NCBI RefSeq assembly: GCF_040869045.1
Contig: NC_090319.1
Location: forward strand, 266,678,897 to 266,742,896
DNA length: 64,000 bases
Direction of reading: 5' to 3'
Source of the DNA: Eurosta solidaginis
Taxonomy: Eukaryota > Arthropoda > Insecta > Diptera > Tephritidae
The notes beneath the pieces were generated by a model that was not told the DNA's origin, did not search any database, and was given only the letters and a program-made list of their open reading frames with translations. Below, one piece after another: positions 21,801 to 34,037 of this stretch. A program made the translations under genes and the position numbers. The first letter of the stretch is position 1, and the number at the start of each line of letters is the position of its first letter.

Positions 21801-23940
21801 ACACATAACTACATACCAATTATGTGATGTGTGGAAGATAATATATGCGATAAGAAGGCAATTGGGAAAAATTTTTACAACAACTAAGGCATGGCGTAGC
21901 TGAATGCGTTTATAACCATTTTCAACAATCTTAGGAGTGCGGGTTCGACTCCCACTCCCGGGAGAAAAGGCTTTGAAGAGATTTACAAGGTATAATCGAA
22001 ACAGCTGTTGCCTTGTCCGTCCTGATGTCACGTTGTTTAAATTTTTCCCAAATTATTAAATAAATTATAAAATTAAAAATTGCTTGAAATAAATGTTTTC
22101 ATACATTTAAAGCGATACGGGCAATCCCCGGTTAACTCATATAAGTAGACAACATTTGGTTAATTCGTTGTAGTTCTATAAATAGAACAAAAACAACAAC
22201 AAATACCAAGTTTCTCTGAAAACCACCTTACAAACAGGCATAACTTCAACACATAACTACATACCAATTATGTGATGTGTGGAAGATAATATATGCGATA
22301 AGAAGGCAATTGGGAAAAAATTTTACGACAACTAAGGCATGACGTAGCTGAATGCATTTATAACCATTTTAACCTATCCTAGGAGTGCGAGTTCGACTCC
22401 CACTCCCGGGAGAAAAGGCTTTGAAGAGATTTACAAGGTATAATCGAAACAGCTGTCGCCTTGTCCATCTTGATGTCACGTTGTTTAAATTTTTCCAAAA
22501 TTATTAAATAAATTATAAAATTAAAAATTGCTTGAAATAAATGTTTTCATACATTTAAAGCAATACGGGCAATCCCCGGTTAACTCATATAAGTAGACAA
22601 CATTTGGTTAATTCGTTGTAGTTCTATAAATAAAACAAAAACAACAACAAATACCAAGTTTCTCTGAAAACCGCCTTACAAACAGGAATAACTTCAACAC
22701 ATAACTACATACCAATTATGTGATGTGTGGAAGATAATATATGCGATAAGAAGGCAATTGGGAAAAAATTTTAAAACTAAGGCTTGACGTAGCTGAATGC
22801 GTTTATAACCATTTTAACCTATCGTAGGAGTGCGAGTTCGACTCCCACTCCCGGGAGAAAAGGCTTTGAAGAGATTTACAAGGTATAATCGAAACAGCTG
22901 TCGCCTTGTCCATCCTGATGTCACGTTATATAAATTTTTCCCAAATTATTAAATAAATTAAAAAATTAAAAATTGCTTGAAATAAATGTTTTCATACATT
23001 TAAAGCGATACGGGCAATCGCCGGTTAACTCATATAAGTAGACAACATTTGGTTAATTCGTTGTAGTTCTATAAATAAAACAAAAACAACAACAAATACC
23101 AAGTTTCTCTGAAAACCGCCTTACAAACAGGAATAACTTCAACACATAACTACATACCAATTATGTGATATGTGGAAGATAATATATGCGATAAGAAGGC
23201 ACTTGGGAAAACATTTTACAACAACTAAGGCATGACGTAGCTGAATGCGTTTATAACCATTTTCAACTATCGTAGGAGTGCGAGTTCGACTTCCACTCCC
23301 GGGAGAAAAGGCTTTGAAGAGATTTACAAGGTATAATCGAAACAGCTGTCGCCTTGTCCGTCCTGATGTCACGTTGTTTAAATTTTTCCCAAATTATTAA
23401 ATAAATTATAAAATTAAAAAATTGCTTCAAATAAATGTTTTCATACATTTAAAAAAAGCAATATGGGCAATCCCTGATTATTAAAAATCATACAAACAGA
23501 CAAAATTGGTTAATTCGTTGTAGTTCTATAAATAGAACGAAAAACAGCAACAAAACCAAAGTTTCTTTGAAAACCGCCGTACCAAGCATAGCTTTAACAC
23601 ATAATTGCATACGAAGTATGCAATGTGTAAAAGATTAAAATATGCAAAAAGAAGGCAATTGGGAAAGACTTCACAACAGGCATGACGTAGCTGAATGCGT
23701 TTACAACCATTTCAACTATCGTAGGGGTGCGAGTTCGACTCCCACTCCCGGGAGAAAAGGCTTTGAAGAGATTTACAAGGTATAATCGAAACAGCTGTCG
23801 CCTTGTCCGTCCTGATGTCACGTTGTTTAAATTTTTCCCAAATTATTAAATAAATTATAAAATTAAAAAATTGCTTCAAATAAATGTTTTCATACATTTA
23901 AAAAAAGCAATATGGGCAATCCCCGATTATTAAAAATCAT
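18848..23940 (+). repeat. Satellite array, right arm: 11 inverted units, mosaic of variants A and B
   Basis: B-box cores lie at about 19251, 19699, 20148, 20597, 21046, 21494, 21943, 22391, 22836, 23284 and 23733, spaced 445-449 bp. The units preceding 19251, 21046 and 23733 are variant A. The other eight are variant B, recognised by GGGCAAT-CCCGGTTAACTC and CATACCAATTATGTGATGTG. B units differ among themselves by substitutions and small indels, unlike the uniform left arm. The array ends inside an A unit at 23940 with no visible border structure. Confidence 0.95.
19200..19356 (+). ncRNA. Representative tRNA-like Pol III module (one of 16)
   Basis: An A box TAGCTGAATGCG (19206-19217) and a B box GAGTTCGACTCC (19249-19260) lie about 31 bp apart. 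A T-arm-like stem (GCGAG around TTCGACT) follows the usual tRNA geometry, and a T run suitable for Pol III termination lies at about 19350-19355. That predicts a transcript of about 150 nt if active. The anticodon arm and acceptor stem are not convincing, so this is a tRNA-derived SINE-type head, not a tRNA gene. One B-variant form (near 20100-20160) has TGGCTGAATGCG and GGGTTCGACTCCC, even closer to consensus. Transcription is inference. Confidence 0.65.
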
Positions 23941-25040
23941 AAAATTAAATTTGTTTGTTGTTATTATTATTTTCTTTTCATATCTACGCGCTTGGTGTTG
24001 TTATGGGCGTGTTGGCAATTATTCTTCTAAATTGAGTGCTCCATGCTAGTCTTGCCTTTTAGCTTGAGGAACAAATGAAGAGAAAAATGTCAAACGCTGC
24101 ATATTTAAGTTTTTTATTGGTGGCTCATTTATCATTACTTACTCTGCTCACTAGTTTTGTCGTAGACGATTTTTCTGCTGATTTTTCCAATTTTTTTAGA
24201 TGAAAAAATGTGCATAATTTGGAATGAAAAAGTTTTATGAAATATACATATATATATTTTTTATACATATTTAAAAGAAAAATGCATACCAAGCGCCTCG
24301 CTTAACAATCCAAGTTGCACAAGCGCTTAGTTATTTAGCGACTTATAAGGAGGCTCGCACGTTGACCTACTGAACGTGTGGCATCTACGGCGTGAATTCC
24401 ATACGCTTTTCTTATTGTACGTGAATATGAATTACATGTTTTTATTTTATAATTTTTTTTATTTGTAAAATGCAAATTGCGTGCAATTTTGTTTTGTCTG
24501 CTCAAGAAGGAAACAAAATTTTACAGCCGGATGCTAGGAGTTGTAGCACTGCTGCCATTTCCTTTGTGTGCAGTCAGTACACAGCCCCGACAGCGAGTAA
24601 ATACAAATTTCACAATGCTGTTGGGATGATGTCGAAATTTCCTGCCTGCTACACGTATTTGGCTTTTGCAGCTTTGGCGGTTTTGCATTTTAAGTTGCTT
24701 GTTGACTTTTCAATGAGTCAATCGCCACATTTTTTTTTAATGCTGAATTCATTTATTTGTTCATTTGCCGTTTTTGAATTTATAATACTCACCTAATGGC
24801 AATATCTGTAATAAGTGTTGTAAGTAGAGAAATATGTGCATACGCATTGTGATGTACAGAAACATATGGCTTTGCAGCGAAAAACAACAGATGCACAAAT
24901 ATTATTTATTATAGCTACGCCTGCGCGCACACTTTCGTTTGCGAAAAAAATGTGCATGTAATTGATGTTTGTAAATTTTCATAATCCTTTGTTGGCTACA
25001 GTGGGCACTAGTGTTTGATTGGTGTAAGCTTAAATCAGCT
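23941..25040. other. Nothing recognised; one unsupported 108-codon frame
   Basis: AT-rich sequence. A 108-codon frame at 24470-24796 has hydrophobic stretches but no motif, homology or splice context that I recognise, so I do not call it a gene. Confidence 0.45.
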
Positions 25041-25100
25041 GCTTACTTAATTACTCAATTGGCGCTTAACCGCTTAAACGATTATGGTCGCCCAATATAG
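25041..25100 (-). mobile_element. Very short 3' fragment of the 11.7-kb LINE family
   Basis: The plus-strand order CTTACTTAATTACTCAATTG, GCGCTTAACCGCTTAAACG, then TTATGGTCGCCCAA matches the 3' terminus of the element at 11705. It is extremely 5'-truncated (about 60 bp), as is common for target-primed reverse transcription. Confidence 0.75.
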
Positions 25101-25319
25101 CATCGCCTTACACACAGCAGTGAACAGAAAAATTGCCGTGACAATTTTTGTTTTTTCAAATTTTGTGAATAATTTTTTTTTTTCATTTTCTATATTTTAT
25201 GAAAAATTTCTTTGAAACTGAAACTACGCAAAATAATCGCAAAAATAATTTCGCGTAGATTTTAAAATTTACGAAACTTTCGAAATTCTTATTTGGAGAT
25301 TTCTGAATTCTTTTGAGCT

Positions 25320-25590
25320 TACAAATTTGTAGCCCGGTCAATTCAGTCCAACATAGTACAAGTTATAGGTCTGCCGAAATTCTTATTGATTTTTGGCAAA
25401 TTTTTTCCGAAGAATTTTTGGTATTTTCTTCCATGCAAAGTTTGGGCAATTTATTTTTATATGGAAGAGAATCTGAAACACGCTTCGGAAAAAAATTGTC
25501 AAAAATCAATGTGAATCTTAGCAGACCTGTACATTTTAAGAGACCTGCAACTTCTACTTTGTAAAACTTCAACTGATTGGATTACAAATC
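25320..25590. repeat. Inverted-repeat (foldback) element, family member 1
   Basis: The left arm with AGGTCTGCCGAAATTC, TTATTGATTTTTGGCAA and TTTTTTCCGAAGAA is complemented by the right arm ATGGAAGAGAATCTGAAAC, CTTCGGAAAAAAATTGTCAA, AAATCAATGTGAATCTTAGC and AGACCT. Similarity continues outward to about 25320 and 25590. A related copy is at 48905-49065. Confidence 0.7.
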
Positions 25591-25779
25591 TTAACCCTTG
25601 AAAAAATTTCAGAGAATTGAAATGAAAGATTCGAAATTTTCTCGAATTTTCGAAAATGTTTTTGAGATTGGTTTGCATTGTTTAAGTATATAAAATAAAG
25701 ATCAATTTTTACTGAAATATAAAAAAAAATAATCAATTTTGAATTTGCTGTTTTTTTGTTCGCTGCAATACATTGGTTA

Positions 25780-27075
25780 TTTCGAAATCCCTGTAAGCTA
25801 CAGAATCTTATTCAGAACAGTTTGATGCTACCACGGGATTATTTTTGTGCTACTTCGGAAACGTGTCGGAACCATCTTCGGATAGTTCCGAGATCATTAT
25901 CAGAATATTTCGTATTCATTTCGGGCTCATTTAGGGAATGATTTCGGTTTGATATTGAAATTATTTCCGAAATAAATCCGGAAAAAATTGGATATAATTT
26001 TTGTGCTAGCTCTTCGGAATCACCTAGCGACTATTTCAGGATCCTTTAAAAACCATTGGCAGGGGCTATTTCGACAAAGGTTCAATATTGTTTTCGGGAT
26101 CGTGTCAGGCTCTTTTCAGAGAACTTTCACTGTCATTTCCAAAACATCTCCAGATAAATTTGCGAAAGTTTCGAAATAATTTTAAGTTAATATATTCTGA
26201 ATTCTTTTTCGGGATTTCAGAAATTTTTTGTATTATTGTCGTGTTCAGATTGTTGTTGGCATAGCTTCGGAAATATTTCAAAATAGTTTATGGATTGCTT
26301 TGGGGAATATTTCTGAACTTTTTGGAATAATTTCGAGAAAATTTCGGAACCATTTTAGGATCATTACGAAACTTTTTGGGTATCGCTTAAGGGTTATTTA
26401 GGCACTATTTTGGAGCAATTAAGAGCATTCTAAGAAAATTTCGAGATAGATTTGGATTTTTGGTTTTGATATCAATTCGATGGTGATTGCTTTGGGTACA
26501 GCTTAGGTTGTATTTCGAAATTGTTTCGCGAAAATTTCGAAATCACTTCTGTACAATTTTGGGATTCTTTTCGACAATACATCGGTACCATATTGAAATT
26601 GTGTTCAAGAAACTTTCGAGACTACATCGGGATTATTCGGCGATTTTTCGAGTATATTCTGAAACTGAATATTTCGAAATCATTTCTCCATTATTTTGGG
26701 ACTATATGCAAACAATTTTAGTACTATTTTCGCCAATATTTCGGAACTGTTTTTGCGGGATCATTTCAGAACTTCTTCTAAATGGCCCCCGAATTCCGAG
26801 ACTTTTTTGGATAATTTAGGAACTACTTTGGGACCCTTTCGGAAATGTGCTCGGAATAATTTCAGCACTAATTCGAGATTATTTTTGAGATAACTTTGGA
26901 GCTGTTTTGCAGACGTTAAAGATCATTTAAAAATAATGGGGATTACTTAGGAAAATTTTAACATTAGCCTTTGTCTACGGAAACATTTTAGGTCCATCTT
27001 AGGCATATCGCTCCAGCATAAATTTTAATATAATTCCGAGACTGTTTCGGGATTTGATCAGAGTAAATAAATCAA
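25780..27075. repeat. Degenerate field of ATTTCGGAA/TTTCGGGATC words
   Basis: About 1.3 kb of loosely repeated units of roughly 15-30 bp built on TTTCGG-A and CATTT-GGG words, with irregular spacing. Several overlapping frames through it are low-complexity artefacts. A shorter tract of similar flavour, on the opposite strand, occurs at about 58310-58460. Confidence 0.55.
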
Positions 27076-27099
27076 TGAGAAAACTTGTTAAACCAGGAT

Positions 27100-27960
27100 T
27101 TTCAAGGTGGGTAGAATAGGACTTAAGGTTCCTAGTCGTACATATATTTTTTTTTTTTTTGGAGTATGTATGTATTGTATGTATGTAATTTTGGCTCCAC
27201 TAGTACACAATGGTAATACCAACTGGCCAGAACCATGTGTAGCAGCTTGCGATCTGGTATTTATTCGGTTTTTACTTGGCACCACGCCATGTTATATTGA
27301 ATTTGTCTTATTTATTTCAATTTGATTTTAGGTATCAATTATCCATTCAATTGTTGGTGTTTGTCCAATTAGGGTAATTATTTTTCGTTTATATTAGTAT
27401 ATAATAAGGGTATTTTCAATCCCGTTATTTGTTCTTTTTCCACTCCGTTAAATTGTCCCGTTTATTTTCGAGATTTTTATTTTCATTAGTATGTATGTAT
27501 ATGAACGTTAATTTTCAGTGGCCTGTTGCCAAGTGTCTTTCAATTATATATGTATTTAAAGCGAATTGTGTTTGATTTTTAAGGCGTCACGCCAGATATT
27601 CCGTTAGTTTATGTATGTATGTATAAAATTAAGGTTAGGTTTTTTATTGGCACCACGCCATTTTTTCAATGTCACTGATTCCTATTAGGAGTCCATAAAA
27701 CCGCCCTAACTCCTGGTCAGGGAGGCATTGCATCTCCTAACTCCGCCAAAACGCCCGAGGGAAGCAAAGCAGCCAACCTTGAGGCCTATTTATTTTTCCA
27801 CTCAACGCAAAAAAGCCCGAAAATTGACGTTGAGTAGAGGATGACACCGCACGACCACTCACACGTAAAGACAATACCGGAATATGTAGTCGTACATATA
27901 TGTATTATAAAGACCCAAGTACCATTGGAATGGCTACATGTGGTGGTTTGTTTATACTGT
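27100..27960. other. Simple repeats and a short duplicated block
   Basis: Contains (TATG)n microsatellite runs near 27170, 27485 and 27610. A duplicated phrase TTGGCACCACGCCAT, at 27278-27292 and again near 27649, suggests two fragments of one interspersed repeat. No gene seen. Confidence 0.4.
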
Positions 27961-30825
27961 ACAGCCCCCGTAAATTTTGCGGCGTAACAAATCATTGAAT
28001 AGTAGACGATCTATAGTGAACAGTGGTCTTAAACAATACTGCCTTAGCATAGTCGTGTTCAAGAAATGCGATGCAGTTTATGCCATTATACAGGCTTAGA
28101 AAGGAAGGTCACTAACTCGTAAAGGATATTGAGAAACAGCTATGCATACAAGTACCCAGAGTCTAGATGAGCTCTTCTTAGTCTGTAGGTGCAGTTAAAG
28201 GGCCCATGTATTGTCATCTACATAGAAATGTCCACTAATGCAGCATATAGTTTAATCTTGAAAAAATTATATATGAATTCTCCATTGTGGCCCGATATCA
28301 TATTATTATAATAGAATAACCTTTCAGCACCTGGCTTCAATTCTATATTCAGCCAGAACTCGGAATTATCTAGGCAGAACTAGAGAGGCTTCTTACGAGA
28401 GCTAAAAAGAATCTCGTTTTCCTCAACATGTATAATAATCTAGTCTAGCCCTCAGCAGGCAATATGTTATATTCCTGAGGAATAGAAAATCCCACAACCA
28501 AATGATCTGATATCACATTTTCTTAATTTCCCATCACAGTAAATATGCATCTAAATTGTATCATTCCAATCAACATAGGTTTCCTAAACGATGAGCTAAA
28601 CTCGTTGGCTGTCAACAGTTCATTGATTGCGTATCCATATTTATAAACTCTTGATTGATACGACACAGAGCGGCGCTCACAAGCATAAGAAGGCATTTCC
28701 TTTAGTATGAATGTTAATCCACTGGCTGCCTGAAAGACCTTGATACAATGCATACCAAAACCCGGATGATGATGATGATGATAGCAATTTTCGGCAACAT
28801 GTTGACAATATAAAAACTTGTCTGATATACAACTCAAGTTGCTATACGAATATATCAAAACTGATTGCCATACTGAATGCTAATTTTGTGCATTTTACGG
28901 ACTGTCTACAGTTTGAGCTCTATTAGTTTGCATTTGTAAGATTTGGATTGAATGAAGTTGAGTTGTCATTGGCTAGAAATAGCATGTAAATCACATGCCC
29001 AAATACCGTTTAGACGATTAATGAATTATCTCTTGTATATTTGTAGGCATCACCATATAAAGCGCCAGCAACAAATAGCGACATATCTCAATTGTTGAAT
29101 CAACAAAACAAAAAGAAGATAAATATTGGGATTGCGAAGGAGAAAATTTTTGTAGAAACAAATTTCTAAAGTATTATAATGTGAAACTCTTAAAAAGCAA
29201 TAATGCAAACTATTTGCAACAAGAGAAATTTGGCATTTGGCATAATGTAGAACAACAATTTACGTAGCAAATTTGTTATAGTTTGCTTATGCTGCTGCTG
29301 CTGCGCTGTATTTGGTCATTTTCTTGACCGCATTCAATTTAACACCGAGGGCAAGGATGTATGCTTTGTTGGGTATTCAATATTTTTAGCGAAAGCTATT
29401 TTAAGTTGTTATTATTGTATTTTGCACTACCTTGTTTGAAATCTATTGGAATGCTGCAGCTACTTATTGCTGCTTGCTCGTGAATTTTATCACCTGCTGC
29501 TGTTGCTTCTGCTGCCACATAATTTACAACCACTTAAGTGACTAAGTCGAGCTGGTCGAAATGACGTTAGGTAGCGGTAAAGTTTATGCATCCACGATTG
29601 AGTTTGTTCATGTACCATATTAATAATGATTTATTATTTTTAGCACGACTTAAACAAGTCAAAGTGAGTCATCTTTTTAAATTCTTTAACTTTTATTGCT
29701 TGATTTGTAAAATCGAACTCCTGATACTGATCGCCAAACTAAAATTTCGTGGTATTTTGTTGCCTGGTTGATGAGGCGTGTCACATTTTTTGTTTCTGTT
29801 GCTGTATCCGCAAAAACAAAGAGGGAGATTGTGGATCTCAGGAGTCCTTGCCGTATATATATTCTCAATGCTGCTCAGCTAGCAATTTCTGAAAGAAGGC
29901 CGATGGCCCCTAGAACTTTCTGGTCGGCGTGTTTTAGTGCCTCTTAAGACAAGCATGCCTTACTGTGGGAATGTGCCCTAAAGTTGTCTTTAAAGACAAG
30001 AGAATTTCCTCAGCTTTAATAGTTTTAAACCCTCGACAAAAGCTTTTCCAAGAATTTTCATTCTACTGCGATAATGAGCTGGACTATAATACGGCAGGAG
30101 TACTAAAATTTTCTCTAATCATAAATAACAATCTGAATTTATCCATTAGATTACCTACGTTTCAGTACGGCCACATACTTCGTGAAACTCTATAAGATTG
30201 ATATCTCTTCCATTTAATGTAATCTCGTTAAGAACTTCAAGAGATGCAGCCCATGATGGGTCTAGTGGATGCGTGGATGTATTTCATTCTACGACATCGA
30301 AAGCTGATTCGCGTCATGCTATGTAGAGGCACCAGATACGTGGCCCACATTCTGCGTTAACAATACAGCCTTGATGTTATCGCTGCAGGCGAAACAACTT
30401 GAATATCCACCTTGCTTCAGGGAGCTGCATAGATATGAACGTGGTCGAGAGAGTTGCAGAAACTTGTGTCTCGTATGTTGAGATCGGTCGAATGCTCGCC
30501 ACTTACCACCACTCCACACTTCTCTTTCGGCTCACAATCCTTTTGAAGGTACACAGAGCCCCATTGGCATTTGTCAACATCAAGCGGAGCAAGACTCATA
30601 CGAATAGGTTCTACTTTGAACTAAGTAGGCAATTGAAAAGAAAAGTTCTCTCTCTGCAAATACAAAATAACGCTCTACAAATCATCTACATGGACAGTAT
30701 CAAGAGAAGATGAAATTACCACTAGATTGTTAGATAGATTTATCCGTGCTGCCAACTTTGACTTTAGAAGGGGATACAATGATAAGCTGTATGATCTTTA
30801 GAAATATATGCAGATAGTGTAACGA
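27960..30825. other. Nothing recognised; microsatellites only
   Basis: Contains a short (GAT)n run near 28767 and a (CTG)n/opa-like run near 29291. Some patches (30220-30700) are less AT-rich, but I recognise no domain in any frame. Confidence 0.4.
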
Positions 30826-30829
30826 ATAA

Positions 30830-31042
30830 AAGCCCAAAAGTTAGGCTGGAAATGTCAAATTACGCGAACGAAGATGGAAAAGACCTTCACTGAAATGAGC
30901 GCGGCAGATGAGGCAAGACCTGATCTGCGTTGTTGCTTCCGACTGGCGTCAGTTATGGCAAAAAGGGATGGCTGATGTGACTTCTTTTAAAACGGCCCAG
31001 ATAGTTCAGGCGATTAAACGCCAATCAATGATGATGATGATA
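30830..31042 (+). pseudogene. Possible LINE 3'-end remnant with (GAT)n tail
   Basis: Plus-strand translation includes a CVASDWRQL-like phrase near the end, reminiscent of the W-R C-terminal blocks of LINE proteins. The region ends in a GATGATGATGATGA microsatellite typical of some LINE 3' tails. Evidence is slim and the frame is broken. Confidence 0.3.
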
Positions 31043-31309
31043 GGCCTCTTGCAATCTATGCTGTATGCTTGCACTCAACTAAGTTAAGCAATCAGGAGCA
31101 CACGAATGTACGTACCACTGTCAGATAGACTCAGCTAATGACCGTTAAGAGAGGGTAAACTAAATCTAGGAATATTCATTCTTATGGTCAGTACCACGAA
31201 TTATATCTGAGAGAAGTTGAAGCCAAGAACTCGCCCAATCATTCATTCTATGACCAGATAACAGTATTGCTACGTAGTATGTGAGGGCAACCACCTAAAC
31301 CCCCTTTTA

Positions 31310-31870
31310 TTCTCGTTCACATTTATATTTTCCTTTTCGCCCTTATTATTTTTCTCATACACTTTATCATTAAAACTCTCATTTTTATACTCATTCCCAT
31401 CCTTATTATTGCTCTCAATCTCACATTACTTCCCAATATCACTCTCATTCCGAATATCACCTTCACATTCTTAATCTCACTCTCATTATCTTTCCATTCA
31501 CATTCCCAATTTCACCTTCACTCTCAACATCATTCTCATTACTATTGTCACTGCCATTCTCGTTATTTTTCCCATTCGTGTTCTCGTTCTCAACCGCACT
31601 CTCACCCCACCCTCATTCTCATTCTCATTCTAATTCTCATTCCCCTTCTAATTATCATTCCTCTTCTTATTCTTATTATAAATCCCACTATTATTCTCAC
31701 TCTCAATAACATTATGACTCTAATTATCATTCCTCTTCTTATTCTAAATATAAATCCCACTGTCATAAACAGTTTCAATATCATTCTGATTCTCTTTCGT
31801 ATTTTCACTATATTTCCTTTATCTTTCTAATTCTCATAGCTATTGTCTAATCTAATTCTCATGCCATTGT
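31310..31870. repeat. Degenerate (ATTCTC)n pyrimidine-rich simple repeat
   Basis: Long tract of CTCATTCTCATTC-type hexamer variants on the plus strand, with inserted TATTATAAATCCCA blocks repeated near 31675 and 31745. The Ile/Arg/Met-rich minus-strand frame here only reflects the repeat. Confidence 0.75.
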
Positions 31871-32169
31871 CCTTTTCACATTCCATGCCCGTTACCATAT
31901 TTAGTCTCACTCTCACTATCATGCTCATTGTCGTCCCCAAATACCTAATACATTTATTTGATATAGACAGAGCTTGCGTCAAAATAATAAGAGAAAGTGC
32001 AATTATATCTGTGAATCTGGTGCGAATTTCAACAACGACATAACTTTTGTCTCACGCACTCGATTTCAATACTTTTTTTACTCAATTACACTAGTCAACA
32101 AGAGAAATTACTTTGAAGTCTAACTATTTAATTTCGATGTACAAAACACCCAAAATTCAAAATTCTATT

Positions 32170-34037
32170 CCCCTAAGTACAAAGCACCCAAAATGTAAAA
32201 TTCTATGGATACGTTTTTTTTCTTTTTCTAAAATAACGAATTTTCACAGAGGTCTTTCCATTTATTTTATCATATCTTGGAAATTACTTATCTAAATTCG
32301 TTGAGAGAAAAACCAATGGATTCACCGAAAAATTTTCTTCAAGTCTTGATAAGAAAATTTTTTTTATATGATCGACGGTTGTGGAGTTATTCACATAAAA
32401 GTGTAAAAATTTTTTTTTTTGCAAAATTTAACATTTTTTTATTTTTCAAAAATTCATAAAAAATCGAAGGTTTTAAAAACTTACCATTTTTATTTCACGG
32501 TCTTAATACTGTAGATATTATAAATAATTGAAACCTTATTTCGTGAAAATACATGAATAAATGTTGGTTTTATTGAAAATAAAGTGAAAATACCCAATTT
32601 AGCGAAAATTTTGCATATCAAGCCTATTATTGTATTATTTAGGTATGACATTTTGCGCAACTTTGTATTTTTAAAGCTTACTTCGAGCATCGCCGGAAAT
32701 TACAAAACTCCATAATGACACCCAAGAAATTTTTCCCCGTCAATTTTTCTTAAGGCAAAACGCAGATTATAAGAAAAAATGCCTCATACTGTATGGAAAA
32801 TTTAAGTTGCCAACGCGGGTTTTCTTAAGAAAGAAGTATGGTCATATATATTTGTTATCAAATATATACAACTTTTTCCTTGAGACATTTCTTGCGATGT
32901 TCTAAGAATGCTTAAATCATAAAAACAAAAAAATCAAATTATCACTCCGGCATAGAAACTGTTATACCTACCTACTGAACATCCCAGCCTGCACAGGCCA
33001 TTTCCCATGGCACAATTTCCACACACATAGCACATTTCCACAAATCCGAAAACAACTACAGATCTCAACATTCGAGACGTTACTATCACCCGATGAAAAG
33101 GCTGCTTGGAACTCATTTAGGCTGATTGTTTCAAACTTTTTAGGAAATAGTCGGTATCCAAATTATAAGGAAATCATTTCTGATTTACTAACCAACTATT
33201 CGAAAATCGGTAAGTAGGAATATGATATGATTTTTGTATATTCATCATAATTGTAACCTCTAAATTAAATATACATATAATTTCAGGTGCAAACATGTCT
33301 CTAAAAATGCATTTCTTACACTCCCATTTGGATTTTTTCCCTTCAAATCTTGGTGATGTCAGTGACGAGCATGGAGAACGATTTCACCAACAACTTAAGT
33401 CAATGGAGGAGCGTTATCAAGGATTCTGGAACGAAAATATGATGGGGGATTATAATTGGTTTCTTAAACGAAAATCAAATTCAGAAAATTACAGTAGACA
33501 AGCAAATGTAGGAGCTATTTTTAAATATTTCAAGTACTAAATTTTGTAGAATTTCTTTAATAAAGGTATCTTAAATAGTTAAATAAACAAAAATATTAAA
33601 AATACATATTTTCCCTTCATTCGCTCAATTGTTAATAATATTACCGTTTATATATGGATTCTCATGAAATAAAGCTTGCTTTATTTGGAATGTTCACAGT
33701 TTTACGACCATCTAATAAAAGTTGTAAGTTTTTGTCTCTCTCGATTTTTTACGAATTAAAGAAGAAAAAAAAAATGGAAATTTTTAATACAAAAGATCGA
33801 TTTTTTTATAAAGCGATGCAAATAACTCTGAAACCAATAAGTATTTAAAAAAATGGTATCTAAGCAATTTTAAGGTAATTTAATTTTCTATTACATCCTG
33901 TTTTCAACAGCAAAGTCGGACAACCCGTCCAGAGATATGATAAAATAAATGGATCTCCCTTTTCAAAAAAGGCAAATTTTAGAAAAAAAAACGTATCCAT
34001 AGAATTTTAAATTTCGACCATTTTTAAAATTAGGGGA
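32170..34037. mobile_element. Unit of about 1.87 kb with long terminal inverted repeats around a DEHGERFHQ gene fragment
   Basis: The left end (32170-32280) contains CCCCTAA, AAAATTCTATGGATACG followed by a T run, CTAAAAT, then CCATTTATTTTATCATATCT. The complement of the right end (33930-34037) has the same blocks in the same order, with similar but not identical spacers. The interior carries a two-exon gene fragment. This architecture is that of a DNA transposon, apparently internally deleted because the encoded protein is only about 130 residues. Precise termini and the target duplication are not resolved. Confidence 0.65.
33071..33540 (+). CDS. Two-exon gene fragment of the DEHGERFHQ family, function unknown
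   Basis: Exon 1 runs in frame to 33209 and ends at a consensus donor (GTAAGT). A 77-bp intron, 33210-33286, ends in TTTCAG, and exon 2 runs 33287-33540 to TAA. The reading frame is continuous across the junction. Recognisable segments: LLSPDEKAAWNSF and NFLGN in exon 1, then MSLKMHFLHSHLDFFP, NLGDVSDEHGERFHQ and MEERYQGFWNENMMGDYNW in exon 2. From memory this is the C-terminal part of a high-copy protein family common in arthropods and other animals, of unknown function. Only about 130 residues are present and no in-frame ATG is seen upstream, although the frame stays open to at least 33002. AATAAA signals occur at about 33559 and 33580. Terminal inverted repeats around it suggest transposon origin. 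Intact splice sites argue it was recently functional. Confidence 0.6.

Noticed and set aside
16909..23821. Many repeated open frames of 61-77 codons, identical from copy to copy, in the satellite
   Set aside because: They recur once per 449-bp unit and overlap the tRNA-like module and its complement. They reflect the repeat, not a gene family.
16878..23940. Regular direct repeats suggesting a CRISPR-like array
   Set aside because: The whole 449-bp unit repeats without unique spacers, and the context is eukaryotic.
31602..31808. Ile/Arg/Met-rich minus-strand frame
   Set aside because: Translation of the (ATTCTC)n tract.
33007..33009. ATG upstream of the DEHGERFHQ fragment as its start codon
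   Set aside because: It is out of frame with exon 1 when positions are counted from the splice donor.
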